A DNA stretch of 24,619 bases from the IMG/VR virus record IMGVR_UViG_3300015366_000172, positions 1-24,619 of that record; one strand, written 5' to 3'. Made by a program: the position numbers and the translations under genes. The stretch's first letter is position 1; every line of letters starts with the position of its first letter. Positions 18,158 to 24,575 of this stretch are shown piece after piece. Below the pieces are notes generated by a model. It saw only the letters and a program-made list of their open reading frames with translations. It ran no database searches and was not told the origin of the DNA. The stretch comes from a virus.

Positions 18158-20047
18158 TTACCTATTTCCCCATCGAGAACCTGACATCCAACTTGGTCGT
18201 GCAAATTTTGGTGGGTCAGTCATATTGCTATGAAATAAATTAGGCGCGTTCCAAATTAAGAACCAATGCGCCATAACGGTATCGTCGGTTGATCCTTCAG
18301 GCCATTGAATAAGTTCTTTAACCATTGGCTTCATGGTTGCTTTAGAACCAATGTAATCGCCACCGCCAGGGAAGCGAACGCGGCCAGCTTTATAATGCGG
18401 GGCAAGGGTTTGAACACCAAAGTCCTCATCGGACTTATTGCGGTTAGTTTGATGCGGAACAAGGCTGACATTGCGGATTGCTGCCCACCGTTTGAAATGG
18501 TCGTACTGAAGCATAAAGCGTTGCGCCGCGTTAGCCTCAACAATCAGCGTGGTAAACGGATGACCTTGATCGTTAGCGCGTTGCCACCATTCCTCAAGCA
18601 ACCCTGTGTACTGGCGCGTATCTTGGTTAAAGTCCAAAAAGTCAGGAGCATCCATAGGCGAGCGCACCAAATCAACCAAATGCTGCATTTGAGTTTCTGC
18701 TGAGTAAGCCCACCATTGAACCGCCCAATACTTTGTAGGAGACGGATCAGCAGTTACCACCGAGTAAGCGTTGATACCAACAGGCCATTTACCGATGATT
18801 CGATCCTCATCCCAAGATCCTTGGTGCATGACACCGGTTGAATCTTGCCCACCGTCAATCCATGCTGGCTGGATCAAGCTCGCTGCTTGATCTACATCTT
18901 CTTGTTGATAGAGAGTCTGAAAGCGATCTAAACGATTTTTTTTAATTCGGGCTAGTTCACGCCAAGGCAATCTGTATTCATCTAAAAGACAACCCGCAGG
19001 GTAGTTGCCTTTGTGTACCCCACCGTTTTTTTCTGCTTCGCATAGTTCATCGTAATGTGATTTGTAAACAATGTGGTGATATTTTTTGGGTGCTTTTTCA
19101 GGGGTTTCTTCAAACTCTTCAGACCAGTCAACAAGGTTAAGTGCGTACCGGTACAGATCATCTGATGCCATGCGCTGACCTTGAAGAATTAAAAGCCCAC
19201 CTGGGTCAAGTCGTGTCTCGGCTTCTGTTTCCCACCAACTGATGAGGTTTTCTCTTGATTCAACTGTACGAATGTTTGTTTTATCAACAAGGTCATCCCA
19301 AATAACTGTGTCGAATCGCCCACCCAAGAAACCTGAATCCATACCGTATGCGACGAAGTTTGGTTCTTTGTCGTCAACCGCCACTCCACCATCTTGCGCC
19401 AAAATAAATTCCTCAAGTCGCCATAAGTCTGAGTTGCTTGGTTTGAATCTTCCAAAGTCTGTGATGAGAGTTGATTTTGCATCTACCGCTAAGCCTTTCT
19501 CAAAGAGGATTGGGTCAGCTTTAACTGGGCTGACGCGTTCAAAGGTACGACGAATACGACCTGTGTATTTAACTGCTTGTCCTGCTGTACGAGAACCGAT
19601 CATAGTTCTACGGGAACGGTCACGGACTGCAAGCCACACCGGAAAGTCGTGTGTCCATGTGGTTGACTTACCAACGCCAGGGGGACAGTTGATAACAACA
19701 TATTCTTTGTTGGGGGTAGCCGCTAACTCAAGCATTTTGTATGCAGCTTCTTCAACCCAAGGAGAAGTAGAACGCGCAAAGTAACGCTGACGAAAATACC
19801 CAAAATCTTCTATCGCTCTTTGTGCATCACCTTTGACATCATCAATTCCAAAGACACCGGCTTTTTCAAATCCAAACTCGCCAAGAACTCGATTGAGTCT
19901 GGAAGTTGGAATTGGCAATTGACGCATGACAGATGAATAACTAATGCCAGCCATCTGCGCAGCGGTTCGCTGTGAGTGTCCTTCGCTGACTGCCTTTGCG
20001 TACTTGCGCCAGCGTGTGTCATCAATGCGTTTGTTACTGTTGCTCAT
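18158..20047 (-). CDS. terL: Terminase large subunit with N-terminal helix-turn-helix
   Basis: I prefer the ATG at 20047 (629 residues), though the frame opens with TTG at 20056. Residues about 15-45 contain a helix-turn-helix pattern (YAKAVSEGHSQRTAAQMAG, SYSSVMRQL) as in small-subunit terminases. The ATPase has Walker A CPPGVGKST (about 121-129), Walker B VIWDDLVD (about 248-255) and the coupling motif ILQGQRM (about 287-293). The nuclease half shows the acidic residues of the RuvC-like fold: TADPSP (Asp about 434), LIVEANA (Glu about 505) and TDDTVMA (Asp about 588/589). It packages DNA into the prohead through the portal. No separate small-subunit gene is visible beside it, so the N-terminal domain may take over DNA recognition. 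Confidence 0.93.
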   Translation of the reverse strand: MSNSNKRIDDTRWRKYAKAVSEGHSQRTAAQMAGISYSSVMRQLPIPTSRLNRVLGEFGFEKAGVFGIDDVKGDAQRAIEDFGYFRQRYFARSTSPWVEEAAYKMLELAATPNKEYVVINCPPGVGKSTTWTHDFPVWLAVRDRSRRTMIGSRTAGQAVKYTGRIRRTFERVSPVKADPILFEKGLAVDAKSTLITDFGRFKPSNSDLWRLEEFILAQDGGVAVDDKEPNFVAYGMDSGFLGGRFDTVIWDDLVDKTNIRTVESRENLISWWETEAETRLDPGGLLILQGQRMASDDLYRYALNLVDWSEEFEETPEKAPKKYHHIVYKSHYDELCEAEKNGGVHKGNYPAGCLLDEYRLPWRELARIKKNRLDRFQTLYQQEDVDQAASLIQPAWIDGGQDSTGVMHQGSWDEDRIIGKWPVGINAYSVVTADPSPTKYWAVQWWAYSAETQMQHLVDLVRSPMDAPDFLDFNQDTRQYTGLLEEWWQRANDQGHPFTTLIVEANAAQRFMLQYDHFKRWAAIRNVSLVPHQTNRNKSDEDFGVQTLAPHYKAGRVRFPGGGDYIGSKATMKPMVKELIQWPEGSTDDTVMAHWFLIWNAPNLFHSNMTDPPKFARPSWMSGSRWGNR

Positions 20048-20249
20048 CAGGCTCAATTCTTGCGTGTAGGTATCCAGTTACATTTGTTATGTACAGGTGG
20101 TGAAAAAAATGCTTGCGCTTAATATGATTTTTTAAATCTAATGTCCATAGATCAAGCGCATCCATAAATACAACGCTTGGGTAACTCTCAGACTTCCAAG
20201 CGCATTTAGGACAATGAGCGCAATACTTGCCATCAATTAATTCAAACAT
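20034..20249 (-). CDS. Small Cys/His (zinc-finger-like) protein
   Basis: The ATG at 20249 gives 71 residues and overlaps the end of the upstream ORF (ATGTTTGA), which suggests coupling; a TTG at 20270 would add 7. CAHCPKC at residues 10-16 gives three Cys, and the later LKNHIKRKH with further HH could complete a zinc site. It overlaps the start of terminase by 14 bases. Possible DNA-binding or packaging accessory; no family is recognised. Confidence 0.6.
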   Translation of the reverse strand: MFELIDGKYCAHCPKCAWKSESYPSVVFMDALDLWTLDLKNHIKRKHFFHHLYITNVTGYLHARIEPDEQQ

Positions 20250-20388
20250 TACATCCCAAGATTTCAGCAATGTCTAAAGCATCACGCTTGACTAAATATT
20301 TATATGCCAACGCGTAATCTTTCTTTGAAGCATTAGGGATGCCATCGAGTACATAAGCAACATTGGCGAGCTTGTCCATCATTTCCAT
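20242..20388 (-). CDS. 48-residue ORF, first of the minus-strand module
   Basis: The ATG at 20388 has a clear AAAGGA about 7 bases upstream, and its stop TGA overlaps the next ATG, so it is likely translated. The product (MEMMDKLANVAYVLDGIPNA...ALDIAEILGCNV) is helical, with no motif I recognise. It may be the 5' end of the packaging operon. A short regulatory peptide is possible but unsupported. Confidence 0.55.
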   Translation of the reverse strand: MEMMDKLANVAYVLDGIPNASKKDYALAYKYLVKRDALDIAEILGCNV

Positions 20389-20422
20389 TATGGATCCTTT
20401 CGTAATGTTTAAACCCTATCAC

Positions 20423-20450
20423 TTGCAAGTCGTGTAATTGATGCTATTGT
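20423..20450 (+). promoter_or_regulatory. Candidate promoter for structured RNA
   Basis: TTGCAA (20423-20428) and TATTGT (20445-20450) are separated by 16 bases; each matches 4 of 6 consensus bases. Transcription would start near 20457, exactly where the first hairpin begins. The match is modest; position makes it credible. Confidence 0.35.
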
Positions 20451-20456
20451 TCCCAT

Positions 20457-20930
20457 ACTGCTTCGGCAGGTCTTTAAAAAAACTTAATAATGGCAGCGCG
20501 GCACACCATGTAAAAAACCGCGCACACTACTGACTCTAGTGTGGCCCCGTTTGATGGGTAAGTCTTTACTGTCCAAATGTTGCTTGGCAAAAGGTTAGCC
20601 ACCGAGGAACTCCTGAGAGCAAGGGAGTTAAACAGCGAGTATCTATTAGCTCATAAACACGAATCACCTTATGAGCATTACAACAACTAATAGATTACAT
20701 ATAGCGTGATTGGGAGTAATCCCCTATCTAAAAGATAGTCCTTTACTAAGGCTATCTATGTTCACCACCGGTTAATCAGTTACCCCGCGATTAGTTGGTG
20801 GCTTTAAAACCATTACTCATAGATGAGAGATAGCCTTAAAGCTACACGATAAACTTGAGTCACACCGACTCAACTACGACTGGTCAATAGGTTACGCTGA
20901 TGACATATAGTTCATAGGGTGATATGACCA
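20457..20930 (+). ncRNA. Candidate large structured noncoding RNA, undescribed class or GOLLD/ROOL-like
   Basis: About 470 bases hold twelve mutually compatible helices: C(UUCG)G hairpin 20458-20469; GCGCGG/CCGCGC 20496-20501/20518-20523; CACACTA/TAGTGTG 20523-20529/20537-20543; AACTCC/GGAGTT 20608-20613/20624-20629; a two-part helix ATCTATTAG/CTAATAGAT (20641-20649/20687-20695) around CTCATAA/TTATGAG (20650-20656/20669-20675); GGGA-GUAA-TCCC 20712-20723, stacked on CTATCT/AGATAG 20724-20738; an 11-pair helix 20747-20757/20828-20838 enclosing a 13-pair hairpin 20765-20777/20789-20801; TTGAGTC/GACTCAA 20855-20861/20867-20873; TGGTCA/TGACCA 20881-20886/20925-20930. The 13-pair hairpin uses three G-U wobbles, which would be C-A mismatches on the minus strand, so the RNA is read from the plus strand. 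Loop 20780-20785 (TTACCC) could pair with GGGTAA (20556-20561), a pseudoknot. Boundaries are approximate. GOLLD and ROOL are known large phage-linked RNAs; identity to either cannot be seen. Confidence 0.7.
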
Positions 20931-21141
20931 AACCTGCGCGCCCCCACCCTCGGCACATACCCCGTCAAACGATCTTAACTAGACATAATCTAAAAAAAAG
21001 TCTAACCGCCTAAAAAATATCTCTCTCCTAAGCAGTACAACTAGGGCGAACATTCAAGCGATACCCCTAGCAATTAACACCCCACCCCCTCGCAAGATAT
21101 AACTATTACAGATAACGGGCATCGGACTACTAGGGAATAAA

Positions 21142-21249
21142 TGGGGATAAGGTGGGGATAACATTCGCCAGCTTAAGAATAGTTACTCACAATATATGCA
21201 CACTCCGGAGCGATAATCGGGGATAAGTGGAAAAGATTCTGGGGAAATA
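21142..21249 (+). repeat. Repeated TGGGGATAA motifs, possible DnaA-box-like cluster
   Basis: TGGGGATAA occurs at 21142-21150 and 21153-21161, 11 bases apart; CGGGGATAA is at 21218-21226, and TGGGGAAAT follows at about 21240. On the minus strand TTATCCCCA differs by one base from the DnaA box TTATCCACA. Two palindromes lie between the copies. This could be an origin or iteron-type site, but it could also be an operator cluster. Confidence 0.45.
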
Positions 21250-21427
21250 GTGGGGTAATACCTACCTCACTCCCGGCCCTAAGAATTCGAGCGTGAAACT
21301 ACCCCGAGCAGCTATGGCAAAACCGCCGGCATATAGTGCGCCTATCGCTGCGGGTTAGATACCGGCATGAATCAACTATGAAACCCCGCCGGCGAGCTAT
21401 TCGCGGCCTATTAAGTCCCCGAAATCC

Positions 21428-21502
21428 TGGCCCTATAGATACCCGGATTTCGTAACACTCCCGGCGCGGCTCTATTGCGTACCGTAATCTATGGCCCTAT
21501 AG
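21428..21502 (+). repeat. 11-base direct repeat before the right-arm genes
   Basis: TGGCCCTATAG occurs at 21428-21438 and again at 21492-21502, 64 bases apart, just upstream of the first right-arm gene. It may be an operator pair or a coincidence. Confidence 0.4.
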
Positions 21503-21552
21503 TTATGCCTAACGAGCTGCAATGGGTTGCGGCCAATATCGAAAGGCTAAAA

Positions 21553-21705
21553 ATGAAAAAATATACCGCGCAAGCTAACAAATTCGGAAATGTAATTGTC
21601 TGCGGCGACGAAATAGCTCGCAACACTTACCGGATAATCTTCACCGGAACTTATGCCGAATGTATGGCGATTAAATTCGGCGGCGCGAAAGTGAGCGCTA
21701 TCTAA
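21553..21705 (+). CDS. 50-residue unknown protein, first of the right-arm operon
   Basis: I chose the ATG at 21553 because AAAGG lies about 8 bases upstream; in-frame ATG at 21505 and TTG at 21475 lack good sites. The product MKKYTAQANKFGNVIVCGDE...GAKVSAI is small and mixed alpha/beta. The stop TAA shares an A with the next ATG (TAATG). No family recognised. Confidence 0.6.
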   Translation: MKKYTAQANKFGNVIVCGDEIARNTYRIIFTGTYAECMAIKFGGAKVSAI

Positions 21706-21860
21706 TGAAAGTTAACTATCCACTAACACAATTAATAGACGCTAACGGTTATTTATGGATAAGCGCCGAATTGTCTCCCGCTAAATTAAAGAAAATTATC
21801 CGCGCCTATGAATTAGCCGGTGTCGAATTATTTCAATTAGCCGGAAAGGTTGCCGCATAA
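21705..21860 (+). CDS. 51-residue unknown protein
   Basis: The ATG overlaps the previous stop (TAATG), and the stop overlaps the ardA ATG the same way, so it is coupled on both sides. The sequence MKVNYPLTQLIDANGYLWIS...LAGKVAA has a hydrophobic-amphipathic C-terminal helix (AKLKKIIRAYELAGVELFQL). No motif is recognised. It may assist or regulate ArdA, but that is only position. Confidence 0.6.
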   Translation: MKVNYPLTQLIDANGYLWISAELSPAKLKKIIRAYELAGVELFQLAGKVAA

Positions 21861-22408
21861 TGACTATTACAATGCAGGACACCGACACCCCTAGCGCCTG
21901 GGTCGGCTGTTTAGGGTGTTATAACAATGGACACTTATTCGGTAAATGGTTGCCCGGTAATGTCTGCGATGATCTCGAAGCTGCGGGGTTAGCCCGAATC
22001 GAAACTATCGGGGATTATACGGCGGCCCGGTGCGTTAAATGCGGCGGGGATGAATTTAACGTGTTAGATCACGAAAATTTCGGCGGACTATTATCTGGCG
22101 CATGTAGCCCGGCGGAAGCTCGCGAAGCTGCCGAATTATGGGAGCAAGCGCCGGAAAGTGAGCGCGAAGCCTGGGCCGCTTATCTCGACAATATCGGCAA
22201 GGGTGCTACATATTCCGACTTCCAGGAAAATTATATAGGCGAATTTAATTCGGATTATGAGCTAGCCGAAGAATTCGCTAATGAATGCGGGCTATTGGAT
22301 GAAATGCCCGAATCCTTGCGCCGATATTTTGATTTTGACGCGTATGCCCGCGATCTTATGTCTGGCGATATATGGGCAAATTCGGGCCACTATTTTTGGA
22401 ATCGGTAA
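21860..22408 (+). CDS. ardA: ArdA-type antirestriction protein
   Basis: A 182-residue acidic protein. The N-terminal WVGCLGCYNNGHLFGKW (about 14-30) and the C-terminal YIGEFNSDYELAEEFANECG, then FDFDAYARDLMSGD and HYFW, fit ArdA proteins, which mimic B-form DNA and block type I restriction enzymes. ArdA is usually about 165-170 residues; this one is slightly longer and carries CVKCGG (58-63) plus the CLGC pair at 17-20, so it may bind zinc. It would protect incoming phage DNA. It has an overlap with the preceding gene and is followed 3 bases later by a membrane peptide. Confidence 0.87.
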   Translation: MTITMQDTDTPSAWVGCLGCYNNGHLFGKWLPGNVCDDLEAAGLARIETIGDYTAARCVKCGGDEFNVLDHENFGGLLSGACSPAEAREAAELWEQAPESEREAWAAYLDNIGKGATYSDFQENYIGEFNSDYELAEEFANECGLLDEMPESLRRYFDFDAYARDLMSGDIWANSGHYFWNR

Positions 22409-22411
22409 AAT

Positions 22412-22579
22412 ATGTCTAATCCGATTAAATTAACCCGCCGGGAAAAAATTGCCCGGGCCTTATTGATCGCCGGAATTATCGCCGGCATATTCTGGGCAGG
22501 TTATGCCACTACACCGAAACAGTGCCGGGTTCCGGTGTCGGATATGTCGCAATTCTGCATAAACCTACTTTATCCCTAA
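22412..22579 (+). CDS. 55-residue single-pass membrane peptide
   Basis: ATG starts 3 bases after the ardA stop. MSNPIKLTRREKIARALLI is followed by a hydrophobic helix ALLIAGIIAGIFWAGYA (about 16-32). The basic N-terminus suggests an N-in orientation, with an external tail carrying two Cys (QCRVPVSD, FCINLLYP). A small inner-membrane peptide could be a superinfection-exclusion or holin-like factor, but no family is recognised. Confidence 0.6.
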   Translation: MSNPIKLTRREKIARALLIAGIIAGIFWAGYATTPKQCRVPVSDMSQFCINLLYP

Positions 22580-22664
22580 TTATGGACTATTAGCCCGGGC
22601 CTAATTTCCCGGGTTAGTGGCCTCTAATTAGTAGAGGGATCGGACTAACTAAGGATAAAAACTA
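22580..22664 (+). promoter_or_regulatory. Structured intergenic element, copy 1
   Basis: Begins right after a stop codon. TAGCCCGGG (22591-22599) with CCCGGG again at 22608-22613 can form a 6-pair hairpin, then GGGTTA, then a perfect hairpin CCTCTA-ATTAG-TAGAGG (22621-22637), then CGGACTAA (22641-22648) and an AAGGA site before the next ATG. No U-tract follows, so it is not a normal terminator. Confidence 0.5.
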
Positions 22665-22784
22665 ATGGAAAATAAAGAAATCGAAGCGGCGTTAATCGCT
22701 TCCGGTATTAGCGATGATTTAAAATTTATCGCGCAGGAAATGATCGAATCGGGCCGGTTGGTAATTATGGGGTGGGATGAATGA
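22665..22784 (+). CDS. 39-residue acidic unknown protein
   Basis: Product MENKEIEAALIASGISDDLKFIAQEM...MGWDE is acidic and helical. AAGGA lies upstream of its ATG, and its stop overlaps the next ATG as ATGA. It is the first gene after a structured element. No function recognised. Confidence 0.55.
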   Translation: MENKEIEAALIASGISDDLKFIAQEMIESGRLVIMGWDE

Positions 22785-23347
22785 AAAATTACACAATAAC
22801 GCGCTATTCTTTCGAAGAATTAACCCCGGAAGCTCGAATCAAGGCTATCGAAAACGAAAGAAATTCGGCATACAATTACATCCCCGAAGAATTTTTAAGT
22901 GAATCAATGCGGCAGCAATTAAATTATCTTCTATTTGGTGAAGATATTTACCCCGGGAAATTAGATATAAGCTATTCGCTAGGGTATTGCCAGGGAGACG
23001 GTGCAAGCTTCACCGGGAGAATTAACCGCAGCGAAGCGCTAGGCCTACCCTGGCCCGCTAATGCAGATTATGCCGAAATAGTGCGCCGCGATAGGCACTA
23101 TTCTCACGCGTACACTATCCGCGCCGAATTGTTCGATGATACCGGCGAAGAATTGGAAACACCGAAAGAATTCGCCGATGAAATTCGGAAAATCTGCGGC
23201 AAGCTCGAAGAATTAGGCTATGCAGAAATAGAAGAATGGAGCAGCGAAGCCCGGGCCATTGAATCACTATCCGAATGCGGGGATATATTTTTAGCGAATG
23301 GCACAATTTCGCAACCCCTAGGAATAAGTGAAACGGTGAGCGCGTGA
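22781..23347 (+). CDS. 188-residue phage protein with LGYCQGDGASF motif, unknown
   Basis: The ATG overlaps the previous stop by four bases. The N-terminus YSFEELTPEARIKAIEN and the central DISYSLGYCQGDGASF resemble an uncharacterised phage/prophage protein family I recall with a QGDGASF-type signature. The middle is mixed alpha/beta (residues 90-160), and the C-terminus has an acidic helix. It overlaps the following gene by GTGA. The role is unknown; antirestriction or host takeover are possible given the ardA neighbourhood. Confidence 0.7.
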   Translation: MKNYTITRYSFEELTPEARIKAIENERNSAYNYIPEEFLSESMRQQLNYLLFGEDIYPGKLDISYSLGYCQGDGASFTGRINRSEALGLPWPANADYAEIVRRDRHYSHAYTIRAELFDDTGEELETPKEFADEIRKICGKLEELGYAEIEEWSSEARAIESLSECGDIFLANGTISQPLGISETVSA

Positions 23348-23637
23348 GAGGTTATTTTGTAGAAGATACGCAAGGCGCCTATTTTTTGCAGCTCGAGAAT
23401 TGGGGATTATTTAATACGCAGCGAGATATTGTAAAAATAATCCGCTCATTCGGGGATTTTCACGACAGTTGCGAATCCTGGGAAAATTGCAGCGCTAATG
23501 AATGCGCTATATCTAAGCTGCCGAATTATGCGATATTCGATATTTGGGGATTTAGGCCACACCGGGCAACCCCTAGCAATTTCGCGAAATTTAATTATTC
23601 GCCGGGAGATATAGCTAGCGATCACGCCGCCGCCTAA
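23344..23637 (+). CDS. 97-residue unknown protein (GTG start)
   Basis: GTG overlaps the previous TGA. Product MRGYFVEDTQGAYFLQLENW...SDHAAA has two Cys in CESWENC (about 43-49), a third soon after, and aromatic residues throughout. No family is recognised. It ends directly before the second structured element. Confidence 0.6.
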   Translation: MRGYFVEDTQGAYFLQLENWGLFNTQRDIVKIIRSFGDFHDSCESWENCSANECAISKLPNYAIFDIWGFRPHRATPSNFAKFNYSPGDIASDHAAA

Positions 23638-23720
23638 CTATTGGAGACGTATAGCCCGGGGTTAATGAAAATTAGCGCCGGGTTATCTGCCGCCAATGGC
23701 AGAATGACGAAAGGTTAAAT
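23638..23720 (+). promoter_or_regulatory. Structured intergenic element, copy 2
   Basis: Same layout as the element at 22580: TAGCCCGGG (23652-23660), CCGGGTTA (23678-23685), then a perfect hairpin TCTGCC-GCCAAT-GGCAGA (23686-23703), then AAAGG before the next ATG. The hairpin sequence differs from copy 1 but pairs fully, which suggests selection for the stem. Confidence 0.5.
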
Positions 23721-23993
23721 ATGAATCAAGAATCTATATCCTGGGGTGAATTGGCCCTATTAACGCACGAATCTCAGGTTGAGCGCTTTAATTTTTGCCT
23801 ATGCGAAGATAGCGCCGATACCGATAACCCCTATTCGGACTGTCCTAAGTCTTCCGGCAATGGTGAGCGTGTAACCGCTAACGAATCCGGGCTATTTATT
23901 GATAGCCTGGGCCGCTTCGGTTATACCGTTAGAATGTCCGGCGCTTATGTCTGCTATACCTGCGGGCATTTATGCGAATGTAGCGAAGAATGA
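23721..23993 (+). CDS. 90-residue Cys-rich mini-protein
   Basis: Good AAAGG site. Cys at 26, 28, 41, 78, 81, 85 and 87 include a C-terminal CYTCGHLCEC. This looks like one or two zinc sites. The stop overlaps the next ATG (ATGA). No family recognised. Confidence 0.6.
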   Translation: MNQESISWGELALLTHESQVERFNFCLCEDSADTDNPYSDCPKSSGNGERVTANESGLFIDSLGRFGYTVRMSGAYVCYTCGHLCECSEE

Positions 23994-24178
23994 GCGCGGC
24001 AGAATTTTACGCGCTAGGGGTTGAATCCTGGGATATTAAGCAGCGCCAGAATAGCCTTATGCCGCTATTCTCCTGGTGCTTGCATTTAACTAGCGGGGTA
24101 TCTTTCGCCGGCGCTAGTAGCTCGCCAGGCGAAGCGCTCGAATCAATGGCCCGTTATGCCGAAAGAATGCAGCGATGA
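23990..24178 (+). CDS. 62-residue unknown protein
   Basis: ATGA overlap on both sides. The C-terminal half (FAGASSSPGEALESMARYAE) resembles the C-terminal part of the next gene's product (FSLSYRQALEAIAHNA), suggesting a shared small domain. No function is recognised. Confidence 0.55.
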   Translation: MSAAEFYALGVESWDIKQRQNSLMPLFSWCLHLTSGVSFAGASSSPGEALESMARYAERMQR

Positions 24179-24465
24179 AATTCGCCGAATTAATTTCGCC
24201 AGAATGCGAATCTTGCGCCGGGGAATCTTTCGGCGATGAATGCGAAATATGCGGCCCGCTATCGGGTTGCCAATGCTTAGGCGGGCTAGGGGTTGCGGAT
24301 TGGGAAATTCTACCCGCTAACCTAACCGCCGGCGCTTATGATTTTCGATATTGGTTAGATAATGGCGATACCGGGGCAGGATTTAGCCTTAGTTATCGGC
24401 AAGCGCTCGAAGCTATAGCCCATAACGCTAATTTCACTTATGGATTATGTAAGGGGGTGATCTAA
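24175..24465 (+). CDS. 96-residue Cys-rich protein, zinc-ribbon-like
   Basis: Cys at 11, 14, 23, 26, 32 and 34 (CESC, CEIC, CQC) form a likely zinc-binding N-terminus. The C-terminal half contains a YDFRYWLDNGD...ALEAIAHNA segment related to the preceding gene. Overlaps the previous stop (ATGA) and the next ATG (TAATG). Function unknown. Confidence 0.6.
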   Translation: MKFAELISPECESCAGESFGDECEICGPLSGCQCLGGLGVADWEILPANLTAGAYDFRYWLDNGDTGAGFSLSYRQALEAIAHNANFTYGLCKGVI

Positions 24466-24575
24466 TGAATATCGAATACGACAATTACGGGAATGCAGAA
24501 TTTGACGGGATGAGCTTAAGCGCCGATGAAGCGGCAGAATTGGAAAATATATTATCCGGAATTTTTAAAGATTAG
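24465..24575 (+). CDS. 36-residue acidic peptide with very strong ribosome binding site
   Basis: Product MNIEYDNYGNAEFDGM...ILSGIFKD is strongly acidic. The ATG is preceded by AAGGGGGTGAT, which matches the 16S 3' end (AAGGAGGTGAT) at 10 of 11 positions, the best site in the arm. That suggests high translation. Function unknown; an acidic mimic-type peptide is possible but unsupported. Confidence 0.6.
   Translation: MNIEYDNYGNAEFDGMSLSADEAAELENILSGIFKD

Larger units (their letters stand above)
20936..21552. other. Noncoding tract after the structured RNA
   Basis: No convincing gene is seen. It holds a C-rich stretch (20940-20965), two A-runs (20992-20999, 21013-21018), CTAGGG/CCCTAG inverted repeat (21041-21046/21065-21070), a cluster of TGGGGATAA-like repeats (separate entry), two small palindromes CTCCGGAG (21203-21210) and CGATAATCG (21211-21219), and an 11-base direct repeat. 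A 25-codon basic frame near 21380 has no Shine-Dalgarno and is not called. Likely regulatory or replication-origin DNA. Confidence 0.5.

Noticed and set aside
20577-20690. 37-codon frame in the plus strand inside the structured RNA region (MLLGKRLATEELLRARELNS...)
   Set aside because: It reads somewhat protein-like but has no Shine-Dalgarno and overlaps several compatible helices. I prefer the RNA interpretation, although a small peptide within the RNA is not excluded.
20457-20930. tRNA, tmRNA, RNase P or group I intron
   Set aside because: No T-loop motif, no tmRNA or RNase P signatures recognised, and no interrupted gene on either side.
20980-21018. Terminator from the T-runs on the minus strand (complement of A-runs)
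   Set aside because: No strong stem directly precedes the runs; the available stems have only 4-5 pairs.
21378-21456. 25-codon basic frame (MKPRRRAIRGLL...) before the right-arm operon
   Set aside because: No ribosome binding site and too short to judge.
22594-22637. Tandem hairpins as an intrinsic terminator
   Set aside because: No U-tract follows and the next gene starts at once.
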